This document shows, in pieces, positions 8,495 through 17,613 of a stretch of 64,000 bases of DNA. Numbering within the stretch: position 1 is the first letter of the stretch; each line of letters starts with the position of its first letter. The translations under genes were made by a program, and so were the position numbers. This stretch comes from DASTFP01 sp963816855 (GTDB taxonomy: Bacteria > Verrucomicrobiota > Verrucomicrobiia > Chthoniobacterales > Terrimicrobiaceae). The stretch spans positions 1 to 64,000 of the forward strand of contig CAWFMA010000007.1 of assembly GCA_963816855.1 (NCBI GenBank), written 5' to 3'. The notes below the pieces were generated by a model that was not told the origin of the DNA, ran no database searches, and saw only the letters and a list, made by a program, of their open reading frames with translations.

Positions 8495-9331
8495 ATGTGC
8501 GCCAAATGCGGATGCTCTGAACATGAGGTTGCAATGGACTCGCAGCGGCTCAGCGCCAATTCTCATCATCCTGAGCATCATCACGACCATGATCGATGCA
8601 CACACGGCGCCTTGCATTCTCATGTCAATCTCCATGGAGAGGAGGGGGTTCGCATCCTGAAACTAGGAGCGAGTGTCTTCGAGGAGAACGTGAAGTATGC
8701 GGAGCAGAATCGTCGTTATCTTCGCGAGCGTTCGGTGCGGATGCTCAACCTGGTGTCCAGCCCCGGCGCCGGAAAGACGACATTGCTTGCCAGGTCAATT
8801 GGAGATTTAAAAGACCACTTGACGATTTCCGTGATCGAAGGAGATCAACAGACGAGCCGGGATGCGGAACGGATCGCGACGACTGGCGTTGCCGTCGTCC
8901 AAATTAACACCGGGAAGGCCTGCCACCTCGATGCGCAGATGGTGGGTCGCGCGTTGAAGGAATTGGACATCGCGAATGGAAGCATACTCTTTGTCGAAAA
9001 TGTGGGAAATCTCGTATGCCCGGCTGAGTTCGACCTCGGCGAAGAAAAAAGAGTGGTGGTGATCTCGGTGACCGAAGGTGATGATAAGCCTTTGAAATAT
9101 CCTAGTATCTTTGCCTCTTCCGACTTGATGATTGTTACGAAAATCGATCTATCGCCGCATGTAGATTTCGATTGCGAGGCGTGCATCCGGTACGCAAAGC
9201 GGCTGAAACCATCCATAAAGGTAATCAGAACATCGGCGAAAACAGGCGAGGGGTTGGCGCAATGGTACGATTGGCTTTCGGGCCGGTTGTCATTAAACAG
9301 GGACTACTTGAAGCCTCCCGAAAGCGGCTGA
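8495..9331 (+). CDS. hypB: hydrogenase nickel-incorporation GTPase HypB
   Basis: A G3E-family GTPase that drives nickel transfer. It opens MCAKCGC, the high-affinity metal site of HypB. A His-rich segment (residues about 24-47, containing HHPEHHHDHDRC) probably stores metal. The P-loop SSPGAGKTT is at 88-96, followed by the metal-binding NTGKACHLDA, ENVGNLVCPA, and TKIDL as the nucleotide-specificity motif. At 278 residues it is full length and intact. It is the last gene of the hydrogenase operon. Within a few bases of its stop the sequence turns into a truncated serine protease remnant, marking the right-hand edge of the island. Confidence 0.93.
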   Translation: MCAKCGCSEHEVAMDSQRLSANSHHPEHHHDHDRCTHGALHSHVNLHGEEGVRILKLGASVFEENVKYAEQNRRYLRERSVRMLNLVSSPGAGKTTLLARSIGDLKDHLTISVIEGDQQTSRDAERIATTGVAVVQINTGKACHLDAQMVGRALKELDIANGSILFVENVGNLVCPAEFDLGEEKRVVVISVTEGDDKPLKYPSIFASSDLMIVTKIDLSPHVDFDCEACIRYAKRLKPSIKVIRTSAKTGEGLAQWYDWLSGRLSLNRDYLKPPESG

Positions 9332-9334
9332 TTG

Positions 9335-9735
9335 CAAGCATCGAAAGTCATTGCTCTGGCCGCCGACGACAATTGTCATTTGCGAGCATGCCGTGTTGGG
9401 GCCAGTCGACCCGCAACTGGGGCCAGTATCCCGCTGCTGCGATCATCAAAAGCGACGCGCGCGAGAAGCCGCTCGCTGAAATCGTCGATCAGACATTGAT
9501 TCTGACCAATCCGACCGAGAAAGCGAGAAAAGCTGTGGCGCAGATGGAACACGAGGTGGGAGAGTTGCTCGCTGACAAGTATCCCGTCGAAAAGACGACC
9601 GAGCTTTCCAAGCTGCTGACCACTGGCACTTGGACTCATGACTATCCGATCACCTTCGAGCGGGCGTGCGAACTGGGGCCGTACCCGCAACCGGTTCGCC
9701 GGCAGCCATCGGTCAAGTATTTTCCGGTTCGTTAG
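9335..9735 (+). pseudogene. remnant of SDH-family (ClpP-fold) serine proteinase
   Basis: Plus-strand frames rebuild the C-terminal part of a serine dehydrogenase proteinase (SppA/ClpP-like fold). One frame has KVIALAAD, the next VICEHAVLGPVDPQLG, and a third QYPAAAIIKSDAREKP, NPTEKARKAVAQMEHEVGE, GTWTHDYPITFERACELG and YPQPVRRQPSVKYFPVR. At least two indels separate them, near 9370 and 9425, and a stretch between ACELG and PYPQP appears deleted. The N-terminal half with the substrate-binding and catalytic entry region is missing: homology starts only a few bases after the hypB stop. This is a true truncation, not only a sequence error. Confidence 0.7.
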
Positions 9736-9789
9736 CCGTCACCTCGCGCCGGTCCGCAATCGGGCGATTGACATGGGACGCTCCGTGCC

Positions 9790-10696
9790 GGGCTTGCCGT
9801 GAGAGAGGATTTAAGCTTACATCGTGTCACTGGCTGCCGAAGCTTGCCCAAAAGGCTGGGAAGCTCTTACACCACTGGCTCCGCCAGACCGCGGGACGAC
9901 ACCGCTCGTCCGGTCCGGCCGCGACGCGCCCCTCGAGCCCTGCGATTGGGAACGTGTCCTGGTCTTGTTTTGCGAGCGGTTCAAGGACATTCAGGCCAAA
10001 CATGACCCCGAGTCCGATGCCTTTCTCAGCACGGGAAAAATCGCAACGGAGGAGATGGCCTTTGTCGGGTGTCTTTTCAAGCTCGGCATGGGATTCGTGC
10101 ATTGCGACAGTAACACGCGTCAATGCATGGCAACGTCGCACGCGGCCTACAAGGAATCGTTCGGCTTTGACGCTCAGATACGCGGACTTCGAGCAATCGG
10201 ACGTGCTCGTCTTCGGCGGGACAAATCCGTGCTTCGCTCATCCTATCATGTGGCAGGGTGATGCGCGCAATCGGAACAAGCGCGAGATTCTCGTCGTGGA
10301 TCCCCGAAGGAGACGGCCATGGCCGCCACGCAAAAACTATGCCCTTCGTCCCTCCATTTTTTTGCTAACCGCGCGCGGAACGTCTTCGCAGTGGCACAAA
10401 TACTCGAAACTCGAAGTCGGATGTGTTGAAAAAGCTTTACCCGAAGGAATGTTATGTTGAGATCAATCCAGAAGACGCCCGAAGGCTTCAAATCCGAGGT
10501 AACCTCGGTTGTTGCAGTCATGTTTCGCGGTGCCGAAATCCAAGCGTCGGCTTTTGTCACTCCGACGGTCCAACCAGGGCAGGTCTTCATTCCGATGCAC
10601 TATCGCGAAGCCAATCGGTTTACGTATCCGGCCTTTGACTCTTATTCGCGCCAACCGTCCCACAAAGCCTGCGCGCTAAGGATTGAGGCTCGCTAA
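9790..10696 (+). pseudogene. remnant of molybdopterin nitrate reductase (NasA-like), internally deleted
   Basis: The first part (9824 to about 10370) matches the region after the Fe-S domain of assimilatory-type nitrate reductases: ACPKGWEAL, DRGTTPLVR, KIATEEMAFVG, GMGFVHCDSNTRQCMAT and AAYKESFGFDA. A second frame continues with YADFEQSDVLVFGGTNP, HPIMWQ and REILVVDPRR. After about 10380 the sequence jumps to the C-terminal molybdopterin dinucleotide-binding domain: KKLYPKECYVEINPEDARRL, PTVQPGQVFIPMHYREANRF and SYSRQPSHKACALRIEAR. Several hundred residues between the two parts are missing and several frame changes occur. The gene cannot be functional. Such enzymes reduce nitrate with a bis-MGD cofactor. 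Confidence 0.75.
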
Positions 10697-11054
10697 GCGC
10701 CGTCGAAGGCCTGCATTTTCCCGATTCGCTGGTCAAGAGGTAATCGCTCCCAACTTACAGCGATCGCCCCATGATGCTTCGCATTGCTGCCGCCATCGGC
10801 ATTGCCTCTCTTGTCACTGTTATTGGGTTCCAGTTTGCGCGCATTCTCCAGATCAACTCAGCTTGTAGTCGCGGCCCTTTGCAGCCAAGCGACCGTGTTG
10901 GATTGGCCAGGCGGAAAACGGAGACTCGCAAATCGTTTTTTTGATTTTCCGCTTCTTGAGGCGTTGCCTCGATCGGCTTACAATGCACATGGAGCGATGA
11001 TCCTCGCTCCGACCTACTTGCAACAACCTTCAAGCTACAAACTTCGAATTCCCT
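10697..11054. other. intergenic, possibly a tiny membrane ORF
   Basis: Between the nitrate reductase remnant and the SDR gene. A 57-codon frame at 10771-10944 starts MMLRIAAAIGIASLVTVIGF, which could be a membrane segment, but it has no further support. Nothing else is seen. Confidence 0.25.
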
Positions 11055-12481
11055 ATGAAAAAGATCGCACTTGTCACCGGCGCAAATAAAGGGATCGGTT
11101 TGGAAACCTGCCGGCAGCTCGCGAAGAAGGGCTTTCACGTATTGCTTGGTTCACGCGACGAAGCTCGTGGGCGAACCGCTGCGGCGCTGCTTGCGCAAAA
11201 CGGCGCGCAAGTTGAGGCGGTGGTCGTCGACATCGCCGCGCCGGCGACATTCGAGGCCGCGCGGACGTTGATCGAGGATCGATTCGGTCGGCTCGATGTG
11301 CTCATCAACAATGCCGGCATCGGCGAGCAGGAAGATTGGCAAAGCACTGCGGAGAACGTGCCGATCGGCATGCTTCGGCGGACCTTTGAGACAAACTTCT
11401 TCGGCTTGGTTGATCTCACTCAGCGTTTGCTCCGGCTCCTGCGACGCAGCGACAATCCGCGTATCGTCAATCAATCGAGATTAGATGAGAAGGCAGAGAG
11501 AGCCCTGGGACGCTGCGGTCCGTGGGTAGTAAGCTCGATGCCTTATGGAAAAGACAACACGTAGACTACGGAAAGCACAGGCAACCATCGGCCTATCCAA
11601 GCGGAGAAACCGACAAAGAGTTGCGCATCAGCAAATGCGGAGACCGCTATCTGCGTCGCCTGCTGGTGAGCGCCGCGCAGCATATCCTGGGACCCTTCGG
11701 GACCGAAAGTGCGCTGCGCGACTACGGACTACAGCTCGCCCAGGACGGCACCGCTAAGGCCAAGAAGCGGGCCGTTGTTGTTGCTGTGGCCCGAAAGCTC
11801 GCTGTTTTGCTGCTGACGCTCTGGAAATCCCGTCAAACCCTACGAACCTTTTCCTACGATGGCTTGAAGAAGTCTGATGGGGGCTCTGCGCCCCCAAACC
11901 CCGCACCGCTCGCCGCGGCAGGCGTTCGGGGGGAACTCTTGAGCCCCAACTGAGGACGGACGATTCGGAACGATTGCGGTTTGGGTGCAGTGGCTCCACC
12001 AGAGAGACCTCGATATCGAGATAGCAACGTTCCGCCTTTGCGGCAATCTACGGATCAAAACATGGACCAACACACCGAGTCCGGATGGAAGCCCGATCCC
12101 GCCGCCGCAGAAAACAAACGACGACGAAGATGAATCTTCAAAACCTCTTGACTGCCTTCTCATGGAAGCATCCTTGGCTCCCTCACCGAGCACAGCGATC
12201 CGAAGAGCGTCATTGCCGATGTGAACGCGCTCGGTTACGACGCGAGCAAAACGGCAGTCAACGCCTTCACCGTTCACTTGGCCAAGGTGCTGCGCGGCTC
12301 GCGGATAAAAGTGAATTCCGCGCATCCCGGCAGCGTAAAGACGGACATGAACCCGACCGGCTCTCTCACGGTAGAAGAGGGAGCGGAAACGGCTGTCGAA
12401 CTCGCAACTGTTGCCGATGATGGTCCGAGTGGTGGCTTCTTCCATCGCGGGGGAAAAATTGTCATGGTGACGGTGGCGTAA
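11055..12481 (+). pseudogene. short-chain dehydrogenase/reductase split by an IS110 fragment
   Basis: The 5' part (11055 to about 11471) encodes a classical SDR N-terminus: ALVTGANKGIGLE (NAD(P)-binding TGxxxGIG), VVDIAA, LDVLINNAGIG and a stop at NPRIVN. The 3' part (about 12160-12481) resumes with GSILGSLTEHSDPKS, then YDASKTAVNAFTVHLAKVL (catalytic YxxxK), IKVNSAHPGSVKTDM and an intact C-terminus. Joined, the two give a normal protein of about 245 residues. The roughly 690 bases between them are foreign and contain an IS110 transposase end. The gene is thus a clear insertion knockout, presumably of an NAD(P)-dependent carbonyl reductase of unknown substrate. Confidence 0.8.
11472..12160 (+). 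mobile_element. IS110-family insertion remnant
   Basis: The segment interrupting the SDR gene carries the C-terminal part of an IS110/IS116/IS902 transposase (frame 11522-11953): DKELRISKCGDRYLRRLLV, AAQHILGPFG and AKKRAVVVAVARKLAVLL are the conserved end of this family. The N-terminal DEDD catalytic domain is absent, so it cannot move by itself. The remainder (about 11960-12160) has no recognisable coding. IS110 elements lack terminal inverted repeats, and I could not define exact ends; the limits given are where SDR homology stops and restarts. Confidence 0.7.
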
Positions 12482-12616
12482 TCGAGCAAAGCCACCCATA
12501 CGATGGGAAAAGCATTCTCGCAGCGCGGAAGGCACCGAAAACGTCCTCGCGGTCAGACTGCAGGACATTTCGTGACTGGCCCGAAGACACCCTACGAATT
12601 GCGCTGGCGCTCGCCC

Positions 12617-13021
12617 ATGGTGGCGGAAATGAATGTTATTCAGATTCATCTTGCCGTGGATCAGTACATTGCAGCGGTCAAAAGGGTCCATCAAGAAGAG
12701 CCCAGTGCTATTGAGGTAATCGACTTTTATGGCCGAGATGAAACACTAGCGCATCTGAGTTTTGCCTGCGCCGAGATGCTGTCCGCTCAAACTCCGGGCG
12801 ACTCGAAGCGTGGCTTTAGCGGAATGCCTCGCATATACGTCGCCGAAAATTATCCGGCTATTTGGGTCATAGAAATCGGTGCATCACAAAAGCATCGACA
12901 AATCCCAGTGCCTTGTGGCGAAAAACTCTTGGGAGAGTGCCCATCATTGGGCAGGGTGGTTGCCGCTTGCGGATGGGAAGGTCCCTACTGGATCCCGGAC
13001 AAGCGTCCCGATTGGCACTGA
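12617..13021 (+). CDS. hypothetical protein (about 134 aa)
   Basis: Starting at ATG 12617 or 12629 (MNVIQIHLAVDQYIAAVK), the frame encodes a balanced alpha/beta composition with RIYVAENYPAIWVIEIGA and a C-terminal GWEGPYWIPDKRPDWH. I do not recognise the family. A longer 5' extension to 12503 is basic and unlike protein. Its last codons overlap, on the opposite strand, the tail of an L,D-transpeptidase remnant. Confidence 0.45.
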   Translation: MVAEMNVIQIHLAVDQYIAAVKRVHQEEPSAIEVIDFYGRDETLAHLSFACAEMLSAQTPGDSKRGFSGMPRIYVAENYPAIWVIEIGASQKHRQIPVPCGEKLLGECPSLGRVVAACGWEGPYWIPDKRPDWH

Positions 13022-13150
13022 GCCATAAAGCTTTCTCGCAGATCTCTCAGGCAAGCGGATGCACCCGTGCGAGGCGGGATGGCCGGGTAAGCTGCCCATG
13101 TGGAGGCCAAAATCGCTGCAGGACAGCCGTAAGAAGAAAGGCATCGTGTC
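12944..13150 (-). pseudogene. L,D-transpeptidase (YkuD) fragment
   Basis: The minus strand encodes FFLRLS, FGLHMG, LPGHPASHGCIRLPERSARK and LYGSVPIGTLV. SHGCIRLP is the catalytic motif of YkuD-type L,D-transpeptidases, which make 3-3 peptidoglycan crosslinks or attach lipoproteins. Only about 65 residues around the active site remain. A stop lies immediately upstream and no signal peptide or upstream domain is seen, so this is a fragment. Confidence 0.65.
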
Positions 13151-13431
13151 AGGATAGAGAGTTGATTTCCAAAGTCAGTATTTGTTGGTAACGAGATATC
13201 GCGGCAAGCCGCATAGCGTCAGCTTTCGGAGAATACTTCTTACCGCGATTCGACGCGCCTGGTTCAAACTCCTCGCCCGATCGCAAGATGGTGACAGAGC
13301 GGCAAAAAAACCTCGTTCTTGGCTTCGGCGCTTGGCAGATTCCTTGAGGGCGGCTGCTCGCGAGCCTAGTTTCGCGCCGCGGTGCCTGACTGGGCGACTG
13401 CCGAGGTGGTGCGTGGGGCCGGGCCGCACTG

Positions 13432-14592
13432 TCACCGCACCAGCCGAAAGAACGAACGAACCTCGTCCACGAATAGCTTGGGCTGCTCGAAGGCGGCGAA
13501 GTGCCCGCCCCGGTCGGGCTCGTTCCAGTATCGGATGTCGAGGAAGCGCTTCTCCGCCCATCGTCGCGACGGGCGCTGGAGCTCCTTTGGGAAGATCGAG
13601 CAGCCGGTGGGAACGCCGACCCTGTCGGTCGTGCGCCCGGAGATCCACTCGTTCACCTGCTTGATGCTCTCCCAGTAGAGGCGCGCGGAGGAGGCGCCAG
13701 TGCGGGGTAGCCAGTAGAGCATGAGGTTGTCGATTAGCTCTTCCCGGGTCAGCACGTTCTCCAAATGGCCATCGCAGTCGGTCCAGGCCCAGAACTTCTC
13801 GATAATCCAGGCGCAGAGTGCCGTGGGCGAGTCCACGAGGGCGTAGCCGATCGTCTGGGGTCGGGTGGCGTGCTCCTGCGAGTAGCCGGAATCCCATTGG
13901 ACGGAGTGCTCCAGCGAGGCGAGCGCTGCGCGTTCCCCCTCGGTTAGGTCATCAAACGTCGCCGGGTCTGGCGACGCGAGTGGCGGGGTCAGGTGGATAC
14001 CCGTCACGTGGCCGGGATCCTGCTGGCCGATGCTCGCGCTGACGCTGGTTCCCCAGTCGCTGCCCTGTGCGCCGTAGCGCTTATACCCCAGTCGGCCCAT
14101 TAGGACGATCCAGGCGGCCGCGATCCGCTCGACGCCCCAGCCCGGCTGCGTCGGCTTGTCGCTGAAGCCATAGCCCGGTAGCGACGGGCACACCACGTGG
14201 AAGGCGTCGGCGGCCTTGCCCCCGTGGGCGGTCGGATCGGTGAGCGGCCCGATCACTTTGAGGAACTCGATGATCGACCCGGGCCAGCCGTGCGTGATGA
14301 TGAGCGGCAGCGCCTCGGGGTGCGGCGAGAGGACGTGGAGGAAGTGGATGCCGAGCCCATCGATAGCCGTGCGGAACTGCGGCAGCGCGTTTAGTCGCGC
14401 CTCGGTGGCCCGCCAGTCGTATCCGTCGCCCCAGTAGCGGCAGAGCTCACGCAGATAGGCGAGCGGGACGCCCTGCGACCAGTCCTCGACGATCTCACGC
14501 TCTGGCCAGCGGGTGCGTTCGAGGCGGTGACGGAGGTCACATAGTTCGGCCTCGGAGACCTCGATGCAAAATGGCATCACCTCATCAGACAT
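13432..14592 (-). CDS. epoxide hydrolase, microsomal (EHN-domain) type
   Basis: Alpha/beta-hydrolase that opens epoxides to diols through a covalent Asp-ester intermediate. The ATG at 14592 gives 386 residues. Residues about 5-115 form the N-terminal EHN cap typical of microsomal-type enzymes (FCIEVSEAELCDLRHRLERT, DWSQGVPLAYLRELCRYW). The oxyanion motif HGWPGS is at 101-106, the nucleophile Asp179 is in GSDWG, and the catalytic His is in RGGHFAAFE near the C-terminus. It is intact and longer upstream codons lack support. It stands alone among degenerate genes, which suggests recent acquisition or continued selection. The physiological substrate is unknown. Confidence 0.88.
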   Translation of the reverse strand: MSDEVMPFCIEVSEAELCDLRHRLERTRWPEREIVEDWSQGVPLAYLRELCRYWGDGYDWRATEARLNALPQFRTAIDGLGIHFLHVLSPHPEALPLIITHGWPGSIIEFLKVIGPLTDPTAHGGKAADAFHVVCPSLPGYGFSDKPTQPGWGVERIAAAWIVLMGRLGYKRYGAQGSDWGTSVSASIGQQDPGHVTGIHLTPPLASPDPATFDDLTEGERAALASLEHSVQWDSGYSQEHATRPQTIGYALVDSPTALCAWIIEKFWAWTDCDGHLENVLTREELIDNLMLYWLPRTGASSARLYWESIKQVNEWISGRTTDRVGVPTGCSIFPKELQRPSRRWAEKRFLDIRYWNEPDRGGHFAAFEQPKLFVDEVRSFFRLVR

Positions 14593-15581
14593 GTGCTGCC
14601 TCCACTTTTGCTCGTACTGTTTCGCAACTGCCAGATTGCTCTGCTCGTTACCGGTGCCGTGCCCTTGCGGGCCAGGTGCGCGCGTGTCCCAACCATGGAA
14701 GGCAGCAGCCTCGCGCGCGTCATCAGGGGAACCGGCGCGACGTCGCACGGCGCGCCAAGGCTAGCCACACGGTCTGGTGTTGGCGGGAAACGGTGGAAGC
14801 GGGGATTTGTTCGGGCAGCGCTTTTGGTGGGGGCCGTGAGGCACTCGGTTGGCCTTCAATATCGCGTTCACGGACGAGCCGGAGGAGGAGTGCCGCCCCG
14901 GCGAAGATAGGAAATCGCTTTTGGCCCTCCGGGGCGTTGGCCCGCGGTCCGAAGCCGAAAGCGTACGTTTCCATGGGCGCAGAGTGACAAAAGTGGGCCG
15001 CAAGTCAAACACGGGCAGGAGAGCTGCGGGCCGCTCGTCAAGGGTGCGAGAGGTGTAATCGGCGCGCTGCCGAGCATTCGGTGGCGACAACGCTTGACAG
15101 GTTCGGCGTCGTAGTCGCTAACGGAAGGTCTCGGCTGGAACGTGTGTGCCGCCAACGCCTACGGCTATTACAACGCTAGCACTTTCACGAACGTGTCATC
15201 GACGCCAAGCTTTTCGACAACCATTCAGAAACCGACCGTCACGATGACTATTCAAAATGGGTGAGATCCTGCGCGGCATTTAGGCGCCTGTGCTCGAGGG
15301 GAGCGTCCGCCGGGGCGCCCTGAAGCTCCTGTCCGCCGGGGACCTGGCATAGCTGGAGTTCTGCTCAAAAAGGACGGCGGCCCGGGCGCAATGGCCTCGG
15401 CCATTTGGAAATTTCTTTTGGCATTTGCTCTAGGGATCTTGAAGGTGCAGCGGCAGCAGGCTGAGGGCGTTGCCAGGTTCGGATTTAGGACTGCGTGGCG
15501 GACCAGACAGAGAATGGAAGCAGTTTTCGCATCCTGACTTTGCTCGACTGCAGGTTGAGCGCCCGTACACGCGTGTGATGC
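14593..15581. other. about 1 kb without a supportable gene
   Basis: GC-rich sequence with many open but unconvincing frames on both strands. One plus-strand piece (about 15126-15263) reads LGWNVCAANAYGYYNAST and ends with a stop after TVTMTIQNG; its Ser/Thr-rich composition looks like the tail of a secreted protein, but there is no start or family match. Nothing else could be identified. Confidence 0.35.
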
Positions 15582-16631
15582 TTATTGGGCTGATGGAGTA
15601 ACCGAGTATTGCAGTATCTGCTGTTTGCCATTTCTTATGACTGGCACCAAAGGCAGCACAATCCCACTAGCATGATCAGTCCGCCCGTCCAACCGTTTCT
15701 TGATCACTGCGGTTGCGGCGCGCGCTACCTGCTCCCATGGAATTCCAATTGTCGATAAGCCGAGAGTTTCCGCCACGGGTGCGTTGTCGAATCCGATGAC
15801 CACCGGCGCAGGGATTTGAACCTTTTTATAACATATCAACGTTGCCTCGGCCAGGCGATCGCTGCAACAAAAAAGGGCGTCGGCCTGAACGGAACTCAGC
15901 GGTGCCGCGATGTTTTGTACCGCAGAGCGAAAGAACCACGTCCCTGCAACAATCACTTGAGCCGAAGGAAAAATTTGGCGGAAGCCATCAATTCTGCTTT
16001 GGCTCCGTCTGTCTGAAGCAGGGCCTCCAATAACCACCGGTCGCCGCGGAGCGTAACGCGACAGAAGTTGCCCGGCAGAGATACCGCCACTGAAATCATC
16101 CACACTGATCGAATCAGTGAAGAGACTACCGATCCCCGCTGGCGGTTTGTCGTGCAGGACCAGCGAGAATCGATAGTCCGCCGAGAGATCGTGCATCAGG
16201 CGAGGCAACTCCCAGAGGACAGGATAGACATCTTCACGAATGTGCTTTGGCGAAATGCCGCCAAAGATCACTTCAAAGGGCAGCTCCATCGCCTCCATTT
16301 TGAGGACGAGTTGGCGCAAAAGAAGGTCACCGAAACTCCCGGAACGCTTTGCTCGCCCGGCGAAAATCAAGAGAGCGGATCGCAGCGGTTTCTTCTGACC
16401 CGCGATGAAACTCCCAGAACCCGCTCGACGTATGATCAAACCATCGCCTTCCAGTTCGGTTAGTAGGCGGTGGGCAGTTTGATAACTGATCTTAAATCTC
16501 TGTGATAGGTAGCGCGCGGAAACGAACCTCTGACCGGCTCGTCGGAATTCGTCTGAGACCATGGCGCGCAAGGTTCCCCGAATGTCGTCTATTTCACCGC
16601 GTAGTCGCCGCCCCATTTCGCAAATAATCAT
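15582..16631 (-). CDS. GntR-type HTH fused to LacI-type ligand-binding domain regulator
   Basis: A transcription factor of about 349 residues. The N-terminal winged helix of GntR type spans about residues 20-90 (FVSARYLSQRFKISYQTAHRLLTELEGDGLIIRRAGSG, here given in one short span each side of YQTAHR). A periplasmic-binding-protein-like sensor follows (VVIGGPASDRRSQSRIDGF, ALFCCSDRLAEATLICY, PVVIGFDNAP). It is transcribed away from the ROK kinase and sugar transporter across a gap of about 60 bases, so it most likely controls them in response to a sugar. The start is uncertain: TTG 16652, ATG 16631 and ATG 16616 are in frame. Confidence 0.8.
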   Translation of the reverse strand: MIICEMGRRLRGEIDDIRGTLRAMVSDEFRRAGQRFVSARYLSQRFKISYQTAHRLLTELEGDGLIIRRAGSGSFIAGQKKPLRSALLIFAGRAKRSGSFGDLLLRQLVLKMEAMELPFEVIFGGISPKHIREDVYPVLWELPRLMHDLSADYRFSLVLHDKPPAGIGSLFTDSISVDDFSGGISAGQLLSRYAPRRPVVIGGPASDRRSQSRIDGFRQIFPSAQVIVAGTWFFRSAVQNIAAPLSSVQADALFCCSDRLAEATLICYKKVQIPAPVVIGFDNAPVAETLGLSTIGIPWEQVARAATAVIKKRLDGRTDHASGIVLPLVPVIRNGKQQILQYSVTPSAQ

Positions 16632-16697
16632 ATCGGTTTGCTCGGAGAGCAATCTTTTTTAGTTGCATCTGGTTTTGCCTTCAACAAATCTGTCTAA

Positions 16698-17591
16698 GTG
16701 CAGGCGAAGGCGGCAATCGGACTCGATGTTGGTGGAACACGCGTCAAGGCAGTCGTCGTCGAAGATGAGGGCACAGTTCTTGATCAGGTGGTTCGCCAAT
16801 CCCTGGAGAACGGTGTCGAGCGTTGGGCGGAGGTGGCGCAAGCTCTGGTTCAGGAGTTGATCCAGCAATACGGCAAGGAACTCTTCGTTGGCGTTTGCGC
16901 TCCCGGACTCGCCGATGGAGATGAGAAATTCATTTGGAATTTGCCGAACCGGATGCCTGGGATTGAGGGTCTTGTCTGGCAGCGATTTCTCGGCCGGCCC
17001 CAGGCTGTTCCGGTTCTAAACGATGGTCAGGCAGCACTTTTGGGCGAGCGGTGGCTTGGCGCCGCGGTTGGACGACAAAATGTGATCATGTTGACCCTTG
17101 GCACCGGAGTCGGTGGCGCAGCGATAGTCGACGGCCGACTCCTGCGCGGGGCTCGCGGCCGCGCAGGGCATTTCGGACATATTTCCGTCGCGGAAACTGG
17201 TTCGCTGGACATCGTCGGGACACCCGGTTCGCTCGAGGACGCCGTGGGAAATCAAACGGTAAATCAGCGTTCTGAGGGAGTATTCTTTGATACCAAAGAG
17301 TTACTGGCCGCATGCCGGCGCCGAGAAACTAACGCACTCCGGGTATGGGATCGTATGCTCAGCGATCTAGCCAGAGGTTTGGTTTCATTGATCAACGGAT
17401 TGGATCCAGACTTGGTGCTGCTTGGAGGAGGTATTTCGATTGCTGGAGACGAACTGATCGAAGGTCTTCGCCAAAGGTTGGACGCGTGGGAGTGGCGGCC
17501 AGGCGGTTTAGGCGTGGAACTAGCGTTCGCGAAACTGGGGGAATGGGCCGGCGCGTTTGGGGCAGCCGCCCGTGCCATGCAAATCTGCTGA
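16698..17591 (+). CDS. ROK-family sugar kinase
   Basis: Actin-like ATPase-fold kinase that phosphorylates a hexose or related sugar. The 297 residues from GTG 16698 show the phosphate-1 motif IGLDVGGTRVKAV, VLNDGQAALLGE, a phosphate-2 motif LTLGTGVGGAAIVDG, GHFGHISV and the C-terminal LVLLGGGISIAGD adenosine motif. The usual ROK zinc-binding CxCGxxGC signature after GHxxH is absent (GHISVAETGSLDIVGTPGS takes its place), so it is a non-zinc ROK subtype. It is divergent from the GntR/LacI regulator and upstream of the ABC importer, consistent with phosphorylating the imported sugar. Confidence 0.85.
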   Translation: MQAKAAIGLDVGGTRVKAVVVEDEGTVLDQVVRQSLENGVERWAEVAQALVQELIQQYGKELFVGVCAPGLADGDEKFIWNLPNRMPGIEGLVWQRFLGRPQAVPVLNDGQAALLGERWLGAAVGRQNVIMLTLGTGVGGAAIVDGRLLRGARGRAGHFGHISVAETGSLDIVGTPGSLEDAVGNQTVNQRSEGVFFDTKELLAACRRRETNALRVWDRMLSDLARGLVSLINGLDPDLVLLGGGISIAGDELIEGLRQRLDAWEWRPGGLGVELAFAKLGEWAGAFGAAARAMQIC

Positions 17592-17613
17592 TTCGAAACC
17601 AAGGAATTACCGT

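Noticed and set aside
12221..12481. Separate short gene (86 codons) for an SDR-like protein
   Set aside because: It is the 3' half of the SDR gene starting at 11055, which is interrupted by the IS110 remnant.
15391..15537. 48-codon plus-strand ORF starting MASAIWKFLLAFALG
   Set aside because: Hydrophobic start is suggestive, but no homology or context supports it.
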